Positions 44,281 to 52,373 of a stretch of 64,000 nucleotides of DNA are shown here, in pieces (the stretch's first letter is position 1; each line of letters starts with the position of its first letter). The notes beneath the pieces are model-generated. The model made no database searches. It saw only the letters and a list, made by a program, of their open reading frames with translations, and was not told the origin of the DNA. The stretch comes from CALBPI01 sp045110335 (GTDB taxonomy: Bacteria > Pseudomonadota > Gammaproteobacteria > Steroidobacterales > Woeseiaceae). Location of the stretch: contig JBGCGB010000001.1 of the NCBI GenBank assembly GCA_045110335.1, positions 124,001-188,000 of the forward strand, read 5' to 3'. Made by a program: the position numbers and the translations under genes.

Positions 44281-47025
44281 ATGAATGTCTTTAGAAATCA
44301 CATGCTTTTCGCGTTAGCGACGTTATCACTAGCCGGTTTGTCAGCGACGACTGCGCAAGCGCAGCAGCAAGATGATACGGCAACGACTAACGATGCACAG
44401 CCGCTCGTCGCTGCGCCGTCAATTTCCGCGCCAATCGAGGAAATCGTGACCATCGGGCGATTGTTAGACAGTTCACAGAGCCTCGCGGTAGAGCGTATGG
44501 ATGCGGCTGCTGTAACGGATCTGCTCGGTGCTGATGCGATTAGTCGCGCCGGCGACTCAACGGTGGCCGTGGCGCTGAAGCGGGTGCCTGGCCTTTCGGT
44601 GGTCAACGACAAATTTGTATACATTCGCGGTCTTGGAGAGCGCTATTCGCAAAGTACGCTTAACGGTGCACGAATTCCGTCACCGGATCTGACGCGTAAC
44701 GTGATTCCCCTGAATATCTTCCCGACCTCAATTGTCGAATCGTTACGGGTTCAGAAAGCCTATACCGCCGACATGTCCGCTAACTTCGGTGGCGGTAGCG
44801 TAGACATTCGCACAAAGGGCATTCCCGACAATTTCGTGTTGTCATTTGAAGTTGGTACGGGCCAGAACAGCGAAGTCAGCGGAACTGTGTTGAGCTATGC
44901 CGGTGGCAGTAACGACGATTTCGGGACGGACGATGGCTCGCGCGCTTTGTCCGGTGAGTTGCTGCAGCAGGTGAATAACTTCCAAGGCAACGTTGATACG
45001 CAGGGCATTCTTCAATCGCTAAGAAGTGGCAACCCGAATGCGACGTTCGCCGATGCTCAATTGGTGAATCGTCAATTGGGTCTGCAATTGAATCGTGGCA
45101 TCAGTATCGAGGAGCGTGATTCGATTCCTGATGTTGATGCGCGCTTGAGTGTCGGTAACCGGTTCGAGTTCGGTTCGGAATGGGAAGCCGGCTTTCTGGT
45201 CGGTGGATCCTACGGCACGGATTGGCGCCAGGTCGAGCGTAAGTCGACGAACTTCAACTTTCCGACCGAGCGCACTGACACCGAAACAGAATCACGTCGT
45301 GCGGTCAATATCTCGGGTTTAGCCAGTTTTGGCCTGAGTTTTACTGATGAGCATGAGTTGTCGACGACATCGATGTATCTGAGGAATACGGACGACGAAA
45401 CGACCATTCGTGATTTCTTCAATGAAAACCGTGAGAAGTCGGATGGTATTGGTTTCCGTGAGTATCGCCAATTGTTCGAAGAGCGCAACATGATGGTCAA
45501 TCAGATCAACGGTGAGCATCGGTTCGGCAACGTCACCCGGGAGAAGTTGGGTCGTTGGTCCGGACTGTTGAACTGGGTGCCTGCGGATACGCAGATTAGC
45601 TGGTACTACTCGGAGTCCGATGCAAGAACCAGCATACCGAATCAAGTAAATGTTGCCGCTCAGACGGTTACAGATCGCGAATCCGGTTTCGTGACGAGTT
45701 CCGCCGTTGTACGTGATGCTACCGCGGCCCGTTTTCGGTTCACGGATTTGGACGATGACGTCGCGAGCAGTGGGATCAAGTTCAACCTTCCGTTTCTAAC
45801 AGACAAAAGTGTCATTGACGTAAGCTTCGGATTTGATGCTGATCAAAAAGCGCGAACTTATCGCCAGTATGAGTTCAGCCTCGGCGCATTGAGCGTGGAA
45901 GACCCCGACGTACTTAGTGGCCCCATCGGGGAGGTATTTTCCAATGAGAATGTACTGAATCCGAACAATAACTTTGTCTTTGACCGACGCGGTACTAACA
46001 ACCAGAGTTACCTTGCGGCGACGATGACGGATGCGGCATTCGGCGCTGTTGATTGGACGTGGAATGACCGATGGCGCGTTGCGGCGGGTCTGCGATGGGA
46101 AGATTACCGCCAAGTGGCTTTGGATTGGAATCCGTTAGGCTTCACCGAGTCGGATCCGCAAGTCACTTCAGATCCCGAACGGCTGGCGCAAGCAGCGTTT
46201 CGCAAAGATGATCTCTTCCCGTCGTTGTCCCTGACTTACATGTCATCCTGGCTGGCCGAAACCTTCCAGCTTCGCTTCGGCTACAGTGAAACGGCGATTA
46301 GGCCGGATCTTCGCGAGATTACTGATGCGAGTTACATCGATCCCATCACGAATGATCTTGTCGATGGCAACCCGGGCGTGACGCCATCTTCCATTACCAA
46401 TTTTGATCTGCGCGCGGAGTGGTTCCTGAGTAATGGCAACAACTACACAGCTTCACTGTTTCTTAAAGACATCGAAGATCCGATTGAATTCTTCGAATCG
46501 GCGGCGAGTGATACCACCGTTGCCCGCGAAATCATCAATGCAGAATCTGCGCAGGTCTACGGCATTGAACTTGAAGCACTAAACAATCTCGATTTTCTGG
46601 GTCCGGCTTTCGAAGGCTTCTTTGTTCAGGGCAACGTCACGCTGCAGAGTTCGGAATTAGTTGCCGGGGACGAGGCCGATGCGCCGACAAATCCGGTGCG
46701 TAAACTCACGTCAGCGTCAGACTACGTCGCCAATGTTACGTTCGGATTCGATTCCGAAGATGGTCGCCATGCAGCGACGCTGGTCTACAACGTCTTCGGT
46801 GAACGTCTCTATGTTTCCGGTCGCAATGGTGCCCCAGACGGCTTCGAGCAGCCCTTTCATGGGGTGGATGCGACCTATAGCTGGTTTCCGACAGATCGCC
46901 TGACTTTGAAAGCAAAGGTTCAAAACCTACTAGGTGAGACGATTCAGATCGAGCGTGAGGGCATCGTTACGTTTGAACAGGACCCGGGTTCAAACTTCTC
47001 GATCAGTGCGCAATGGAGTTACTAA
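44281..47025 (+). CDS. TonB-dependent receptor (914 aa), lipoprotein partner
   Basis: A large outer-membrane transporter. Signal peptide ending in TTAQAQ, a TonB box near EEIVTIGR, and a plug domain: VALKRVPGLSVVNDKFVYIRGLGERYSQSTLNGARIPSPDLTRNVIPLNIFPTSIVESLRVQKAYTADMSANFGGGSVDIRTKG. The barrel ends with a terminal strand (SISAQWSY). The RGLGERY/NFGGGSVDIRT wording is typical of receptors paired with surface lipoproteins. It shares the promoter region with the lipoprotein, 146 bases downstream of it, and is followed by a terminator. Confidence 0.9.
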   Translation: MNVFRNHMLFALATLSLAGLSATTAQAQQQDDTATTNDAQPLVAAPSISAPIEEIVTIGRLLDSSQSLAVERMDAAAVTDLLGADAISRAGDSTVAVALKRVPGLSVVNDKFVYIRGLGERYSQSTLNGARIPSPDLTRNVIPLNIFPTSIVESLRVQKAYTADMSANFGGGSVDIRTKGIPDNFVLSFEVGTGQNSEVSGTVLSYAGGSNDDFGTDDGSRALSGELLQQVNNFQGNVDTQGILQSLRSGNPNATFADAQLVNRQLGLQLNRGISIEERDSIPDVDARLSVGNRFEFGSEWEAGFLVGGSYGTDWRQVERKSTNFNFPTERTDTETESRRAVNISGLASFGLSFTDEHELSTTSMYLRNTDDETTIRDFFNENREKSDGIGFREYRQLFEERNMMVNQINGEHRFGNVTREKLGRWSGLLNWVPADTQISWYYSESDARTSIPNQVNVAAQTVTDRESGFVTSSAVVRDATAARFRFTDLDDDVASSGIKFNLPFLTDKSVIDVSFGFDADQKARTYRQYEFSLGALSVEDPDVLSGPIGEVFSNENVLNPNNNFVFDRRGTNNQSYLAATMTDAAFGAVDWTWNDRWRVAAGLRWEDYRQVALDWNPLGFTESDPQVTSDPERLAQAAFRKDDLFPSLSLTYMSSWLAETFQLRFGYSETAIRPDLREITDASYIDPITNDLVDGNPGVTPSSITNFDLRAEWFLSNGNNYTASLFLKDIEDPIEFFESAASDTTVAREIINAESAQVYGIELEALNNLDFLGPAFEGFFVQGNVTLQSSELVAGDEADAPTNPVRKLTSASDYVANVTFGFDSEDGRHAATLVYNVFGERLYVSGRNGAPDGFEQPFHGVDATYSWFPTDRLTLKAKVQNLLGETIQIEREGIVTFEQDPGSNFSISAQWSY

Positions 47026-47052
47026 CGGCGTGGCGGTAACTCGATGAATTGG

Positions 47053-47078
47053 ACGGGCCATCATGGCCCGTTTTTTTT
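47053..47078 (+). terminator. Rho-independent terminator after the lipoprotein-receptor operon
   Basis: ACGGGCCA (47053-47060) and TGGCCCGT (47064-47071) form a perfect eight-base stem with a three-base TCA loop, followed by eight T residues. It ends the transcript 28 bases after the receptor stop codon. Confidence 0.9.
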
Positions 47079-47172
47079 GCCTGTCAGTGATAAGGTCATT
47101 TTGTTGCGATGCAAAAAAACAACGCCTGTAAGCCCTTAAATTTGCGCGATACAGCCCCGTTGGCGTATAAGA

Positions 47173-47252
47173 ACAACTGTACAGATGTAGTTGTCTGTGT
47201 GCACCGGCCTTTGGGAGAGGGCCGCATTAATCGCTTTCTTTAAAGCGGGGGG
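47173..47252 (+). promoter_or_regulatory. Leader of the 903-residue receptor: dyad and SD-proximal hairpin
   Basis: ACAACT (47173-47178) and AGTTGT (47189-47194) form a dyad with ten-base spacer, a possible operator. Further down, CGCTTT-CTTT-AAAGCG (about 47231-47246) forms a hairpin directly before the GGGGGG ribosome binding site (47247-47252) of the GTG-started gene at 47261. The hairpin could affect initiation. No firm -35/-10 pair is visible. Confidence 0.35.
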
Positions 47253-47260
47253 TAAAATTC

Positions 47261-49972
47261 GTGAAAATTAGACCATCATGGGTGGCGGCATTGCCGCTGT
47301 CTTGTATGGCGATTCTCGCTGCGCCAACTTATGCGCAGTCTTCAGAAGAGAATGCCGAGCCACTGGATGAGGTTGTTGTTACCGGTTCTTATATCCGGCG
47401 CACTTCCCAGTTTGATTCACCATCACCAATCGATTCTGTCGATGCAACGGCGCTTGAAGCGATCGGTGCGAAGAACATCGCTGATGTGGTTCAAACGTTG
47501 ACCATTAATACGGGGTCTCAAAACAACCCTGATGCGTTTACGCAGAACTCAACGGTAGGTACGTCCAACTTTAACTTACGCGGATTGGGCGTTGCCTCAA
47601 CACTTGTCTTGTTGAACGGTCGTCGCCAGGTCCTGATGGGCTTGCCGACCAACGAAGGACTTAACTTCGTTGATACCAGTTCGCTTGTGCCCATGATCGC
47701 GGTTGACAACATTGAGATCCTAAAAGACGGTGCCGCCGCGCTTTATGGTTCTGATGCGGTTGCCGGTGTGGTCAACTTCCTGACCCGCGATAACTTTGAA
47801 GGGCTCGAGTTCACCGCGGACTACCAGTTTGTCTCTGACGAAGGGGATGCGAGCGAGTATGTGATTCAAGGCATGTATGGCGCACAAGGTGATCGCAGCA
47901 GCGTGATCGCAGCGCTTAGCTTCACCGATCGCACGCCGCTAACGACGGCTGAAAAACGACTCAGCCGACCACAGGATGATTCGAGTAACCTCGGTAGCCC
48001 TGGCTCCTATTTCATCGGCGCGACGCCTTTTATTGATCCGACAGGTTGCGCGACATCGGCCATTGATGGCGCAGACATTGGCGGTATTCCGGTGTTGCTC
48101 GCACCACCGGGAACGGTTCCTGGTTTGGATATTGGCTTGTGCCAATTCGACTTCGGTGATTTCTTCAACCTGCAAGCGGATGAAACCCGCTTGAACGGTT
48201 TTGCAAAAGCCACGTATGACTTGACCAGCAGCATTCAGGCAGTTGCAGAGTTCGGGTTTGCGCGTAACCGCTCAACACGCGGCAACTCGCCAACGTTCCC
48301 GAACTTGCGCTTCCCGACCGTTCCGGTAACCAACCCGGGTAACCCGTTCGGTCAGGACGTCAACTACTTCGGTCGTGCTATTGGTAATGGTGGCTCACCA
48401 GCGCCTTCAGTTAACGAGATTGATACCTGGCGTGCTGCGTTTGGCTTGGAAGGCGAGCTCAGTAATGGCTGGTATTGGCAGGTAGGCTATGTGGGCGCCA
48501 AGAATGAGGCGGTTAACACTACAGCCGATACGCTGGCCGATGAGTTCCAGGACGCGTTGAATGGTTTTGGCGGCACACGTTGTAATCCAAGCGCGCCGAC
48601 ATCTGTCGCGGGCGTGGGACCTTGCCAGTACTTCAACCCGTTCGCGAGTTCATACTCCATCTTGCCTAACTCGCAAGATGTGATTAACAGCTTCACGGCG
48701 AACCAGGTATTGGATACCACATCAGAGCTGCAAACTATTGATGCGGTCATCTCCGGCGAATTGTTCGAAATGCCGGCGGGTGTGGCGAGCATCGCTATCG
48801 GTGCGCAGTATCGGAAGGAAGAGTTGATTCACGACTACGATAGCCAGGCGAACGCTGACAGCTTTGCGTTCGTCATCGGTAACCCGGATTTCACCGGTAA
48901 TCGTGATGTCAACGCGGCGTTTGTCGAGTTAGGCCTGCCGCTCGCATCTACGCTTGATCTGCAGTTGGCGGTGCGTTTCGAGGACTACGGTGGTGCCATC
49001 GGCAGCACGACAGATCCGAAGATTGCCGCGATCTTTAGACCAACGGATACATTTACGGCACGTGCGTCTTACTCGACCTCGTTCCGGGCACCGTCGCTGT
49101 TCCAGTCAAATGGGGGTAGCACTTCCTTGAACCAGATTTCAGATCCGCTGAATCCGGGTTTGAACTTTGCAGCGGTACGTTCCTCTGCGAATCCTGATCT
49201 GGTTCCGGAAGAGTCGGATGCCTACAACATTGGCGCTTCGTTTGAGCCTGTTGAAGGTTTGACGCTGGATCTTGATTACTGGTCGTTTGAGTTCACGGAC
49301 GTGATCATTCAGGAGAACTTCCAGGCTGTGCTGAACGCGTTTACCAACGACACTACGCGCGTGCAACGTGTGGCTGGTCCTGGTTCTCCGGTAACGCAAA
49401 TCAATGTTGGTTTCGTCAATGCCAGTTCGGTTGAAACGGCAGGTTTCGATTTCCGTGCGAAATACGAATGGGATACCAGCATTGGTATGTTGCAGCCGTT
49501 CATCGAAGGTACCTATATCAGCAAGTATGATATTGCAGATCCGCAAGCGGGTAATATTGATGGCGCTGGTCGTCGGAACTTCACCAACTTTGGTACGTCG
49601 ACACCTGAACTTCGCTTCAACACCGGTATCGGCTGGCTGAAAGGCGCGCATTCCGCGAATTTGTTTGTTCGCTACACGAGTGCCTATGACGATGATCAGA
49701 ACTGTGCTGACGAATCAGCGCCGGTGGCTGGTGTTTGCGCTAGTGCAAATGGCGGGTTCTTCGAGATCGATTCTCAGGTGACCGTTGATATGCAGTATTC
49801 GGTTGATACGGCGGTCTTGTTCGATCGTGAAGTCGCACCGATTCTAACACTGGGCGTGATCAACGCCGGCGGCGAAGAACCTCCGCAGGTCTTCACCAAC
49901 GGTGGCTTTGACTCGAAAGTTCATGATCCGCGCGGTCGGATGATCTACCTACGATTGAAGCAGTCGTTCTAG
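47261..49972 (+). CDS. TonB-dependent receptor (903 aa)
   Basis: Outer-membrane transporter starting at GTG 47261, with GGGGGG ten bases upstream. It has a signal peptide (AILAAPTYAQ), then the plug: LDEVVVTGSYIRRTSQFDSPSPIDSVDA, NFNLRGLGVASTLVLLNGRRQVL, VPMIAVDNIEILKDGAAALYGSDAVAGVVNF. The barrel ends in MIYLRLKQSF. The IRR...SPSP...NLRGLG wording is that of the large receptor group often linked to carbohydrate or peptide uptake, but no such enzymes are adjacent. It is a monocistronic unit between two terminators. Confidence 0.92.
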   Translation: MKIRPSWVAALPLSCMAILAAPTYAQSSEENAEPLDEVVVTGSYIRRTSQFDSPSPIDSVDATALEAIGAKNIADVVQTLTINTGSQNNPDAFTQNSTVGTSNFNLRGLGVASTLVLLNGRRQVLMGLPTNEGLNFVDTSSLVPMIAVDNIEILKDGAAALYGSDAVAGVVNFLTRDNFEGLEFTADYQFVSDEGDASEYVIQGMYGAQGDRSSVIAALSFTDRTPLTTAEKRLSRPQDDSSNLGSPGSYFIGATPFIDPTGCATSAIDGADIGGIPVLLAPPGTVPGLDIGLCQFDFGDFFNLQADETRLNGFAKATYDLTSSIQAVAEFGFARNRSTRGNSPTFPNLRFPTVPVTNPGNPFGQDVNYFGRAIGNGGSPAPSVNEIDTWRAAFGLEGELSNGWYWQVGYVGAKNEAVNTTADTLADEFQDALNGFGGTRCNPSAPTSVAGVGPCQYFNPFASSYSILPNSQDVINSFTANQVLDTTSELQTIDAVISGELFEMPAGVASIAIGAQYRKEELIHDYDSQANADSFAFVIGNPDFTGNRDVNAAFVELGLPLASTLDLQLAVRFEDYGGAIGSTTDPKIAAIFRPTDTFTARASYSTSFRAPSLFQSNGGSTSLNQISDPLNPGLNFAAVRSSANPDLVPEESDAYNIGASFEPVEGLTLDLDYWSFEFTDVIIQENFQAVLNAFTNDTTRVQRVAGPGSPVTQINVGFVNASSVETAGFDFRAKYEWDTSIGMLQPFIEGTYISKYDIADPQAGNIDGAGRRNFTNFGTSTPELRFNTGIGWLKGAHSANLFVRYTSAYDDDQNCADESAPVAGVCASANGGFFEIDSQVTVDMQYSVDTAVLFDREVAPILTLGVINAGGEEPPQVFTNGGFDSKVHDPRGRMIYLRLKQSF

Positions 49973-49998
49973 GCTTCGGATAGATCGTCGAAAGACGA

Positions 49999-50034
49999 AA
50001 AGGCCACCAGCCTTGCGGTTGGTGGCCTTTTTTT
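49999..50034 (+). terminator. Rho-independent terminator after the 903-residue receptor
   Basis: A 13-base stem (AAGGCCACCAGCC against GGTTGGTGGCCTT, one G-U pair) with a TTGC loop is followed by a run of T residues. The A-rich sequence before it could let it work weakly on the opposite strand too. Confidence 0.9.
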
Positions 50035-50095
50035 GTTGTTGGCATCCGTCTCACATAGAATGTAGCGATCCCGACCTTCTAGCGAAATTCAAATC

Positions 50096-50917
50096 ATGCA
50101 TACCTACCTAGACCCGGCTGTTCGAAAAAAGCTGGTTGCGACAGGCAAGCTTCGCCGTATCGATGCCAAAGGGCGTCCCATGGATCCGGATGCCGCGCCG
50201 GAGCAAGATAATCTGGGGATCAATATTCTCGGCGCGATCCCGCTGCCGGTGAGTCTTGGTGATTGGCAGGACACGTTTCAATGGCATGCTGTCGTACGCA
50301 ACACCGAGCTCGGTAAGGTTGAGGCCCTGGCAGACTCGCTGCGCGAGCAAGGTGGACAGCACCTATTTGCAGAAATGGCTTCATCGATGGCGGTCAACAG
50401 TGTGCTGATTCATGGTGACCCCAAGACGTCGGAAAACCCATTGGTGCGCGTTCACTCCAGCTGTCTTACCGGCGATGTTTTTGGCTCGCAACGGTGTGAG
50501 TGCGGGCCTCAGTTGTTAAGCGCGCTGCAGCAAATCGCGGCGCATCCGGGCGGTGGTGTACTGGTCTACATGGCCGGTCATGAGGGCCGTGGTATTGGCT
50601 TGTGGGCGAAAGCGGCGACCTATCTATTGCAGGATGAAGGCGAAGATACCTACCAGGCGAATCGGTCGTTGGGATTACCCGATGACAGCCGGGATTTTTC
50701 TGTTGCCGCTGCTTTGCTGTTGGATTTCGTAGGCAACAAGCCCTTTCAGTTGATGACGAACAACCCCAAGAAAATTGACGACTTGCGCACTGCGGGCCTC
50801 ACCGAATTTACGCCACAAAAGCATGTGGTTGGTGTCAGTGACTGGAACCGACGCTATCTCGCGTCCAAGCAGGAGCGCGGACATCGCATTCCGAAGGCCG
50901 ATTTGGAAGAGAACTAG
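50096..50917 (+). CDS. ribA: GTP cyclohydrolase II
   Basis: A 273-residue enzyme that opens GTP to 2,5-diamino-6-ribosylamino-pyrimidinone 5'-phosphate, the first step of riboflavin synthesis. Zinc ligands are in SSCLTGDVFGSQRCECGPQL (C-x10-C-x-C). The active-site segment MAGHEGRGIGLWAKA follows. It has an N-terminal extension of ~60 residues and carries no DHBP synthase domain, so it is a stand-alone RibA. No other riboflavin genes are adjacent and I saw no FMN riboswitch upstream. Confidence 0.92.
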   Translation: MHTYLDPAVRKKLVATGKLRRIDAKGRPMDPDAAPEQDNLGINILGAIPLPVSLGDWQDTFQWHAVVRNTELGKVEALADSLREQGGQHLFAEMASSMAVNSVLIHGDPKTSENPLVRVHSSCLTGDVFGSQRCECGPQLLSALQQIAAHPGGGVLVYMAGHEGRGIGLWAKAATYLLQDEGEDTYQANRSLGLPDDSRDFSVAAALLLDFVGNKPFQLMTNNPKKIDDLRTAGLTEFTPQKHVVGVSDWNRRYLASKQERGHRIPKADLEEN

Positions 50918-51008
50918 CGTTCAGTGCGCTAACGACTTGACTCGGGTCTAGCCGGCACTCGCGTTGTTCGGCACGGCAGTATGGGATTTCTAGCCGCGTC
51001 CAGCTTGG

Positions 51009-52184
51009 CTATTGACGGCCGTATTTGGCCACGATAGCGTCCCGTTTGGCCGGATCCATATTGACCAATGACAGGTCACCCTGAATATGCGGCAAGGCCA
51101 CGACGCGCGGGTCCATGACCCGAAACCAGAGCGCCGGGATATAGGCCAGCAGGTACATGCCAAAGTAACCGTTCGGTAATGTCGGCAAGTCTTCAAAATG
51201 CCGCAGAGATTGGTAGCGGCGTGCTGGATGCGCGTGATGATCGGAATGGCGCTCAAGGTGAAACAGCAGCAGGTTGCTGTAAATGTGGTTGCTGTTCCAC
51301 GAATGATGCGGGCGACAGCGCTCATAGCGACCGTTCTCCTGCTTCTTACGCAGCAAACCATAATGTTCGATGTAATTGGCCGATGTCAGCTGCCACCACG
51401 CCATGAAGTTGTGAATGATCAGGAATGGGATCATCAGCCATCCAAACACCAGCGTGAGACCCAGTTGCAAGGCCACGGTGATGGCTAACGACTGAAGGAT
51501 GGCATTGTCATAGTGCCAAACGGATGTGTCTTTACGGCCCAATCGTTCCGATTCTATTCGCCAGGCACGTTTTGCCGCGCCAGGAATCTCGCGCAGTGCA
51601 AAACGGTAAATGGATTCCCCCATTCGGGCACTGGCGGGATCTTCCGGCGTGGATACATCGCGATGGTGGCCGTGATTGTGTTCAATCCAAAAATGTCCGT
51701 ATGCAGGGACAGCCAATACGATTTTTGCGAGGTTGCGTTCCAAGCGAGTCTTCTTGTGGCCGAGTTCATGGCCGGTATTGATGCCGACGCCGCTGGCGAG
51801 ACCAGCGGTGTAAGCCAGCGCAATAAATCCCCAAAACGATAAGCCTTGCATGGCCCACCAGGCGGCAATGATCAAGCTGACAAAGTGTAGTGGGACGGTA
51901 ATGAAAGTAAGAACCCGGTAGTAGCGATCCCTTTCCAGCTGCGGAACGATGGCTGCAGGCGGATTGCTTTGGTCTTCACCCAGCAGAAAATCCAGAATTG
52001 GGGTGATGACATAGCCAAAAATAATGGGCGTCGCGAGCCACCATTCGTTGCCGGTGATCGCGTGCGGGATAATGCCCATCAGTGGGAACAATGGATACAA
52101 GACAGATTGCAGCCAAAGCCAGCGCTTGCGATCGCGGTAGCTGATGGTCTCGCCGGTGGCGAGCTCTGCCGTTAATGTACCCAT
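51009..52184 (-). CDS. alkB: Alkane 1-monooxygenase
   Basis: A 391-residue integral-membrane diiron hydroxylase that inserts oxygen at the end of n-alkanes. The histidine boxes are NTGHELGHKKTRLE, EHNHGHHRDVSTPEDPASA and LERHSDHHAHPARRYQSL, together with the family's NYIEHYGL. About six transmembrane helices flank them. The rubredoxin and rubredoxin reductase that feed electrons to AlkB are not in the window. The ATG is 52184; the ribosome binding site is AGGTAAT-like and weak. Confidence 0.93.
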   Translation of the reverse strand: MGTLTAELATGETISYRDRKRWLWLQSVLYPLFPLMGIIPHAITGNEWWLATPIIFGYVITPILDFLLGEDQSNPPAAIVPQLERDRYYRVLTFITVPLHFVSLIIAAWWAMQGLSFWGFIALAYTAGLASGVGINTGHELGHKKTRLERNLAKIVLAVPAYGHFWIEHNHGHHRDVSTPEDPASARMGESIYRFALREIPGAAKRAWRIESERLGRKDTSVWHYDNAILQSLAITVALQLGLTLVFGWLMIPFLIIHNFMAWWQLTSANYIEHYGLLRKKQENGRYERCRPHHSWNSNHIYSNLLLFHLERHSDHHAHPARRYQSLRHFEDLPTLPNGYFGMYLLAYIPALWFRVMDPRVVALPHIQGDLSLVNMDPAKRDAIVAKYGRQ

Positions 52185-52373
52185 AAGACATTACCTGAAA
52201 CGTTGATAACTTCAGGATAGCAGGAAAGAACGCAGGTTCGGAATAAGCATGGATGATTACCGCGAAATGCCAGTCCAAACTAAACCTTTTTGCGCTGTTG
52301 ACGTCATAAGGGTAACAAATACGCCCTTCGATACGTCTAAGTACTAACAAAACAAAAAAGCGACGCAAGACCT

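Noticed and set aside
50036..50095. FMN riboswitch before ribA
   Set aside because: The 60 bases are too short and contain no RFN-element signature.
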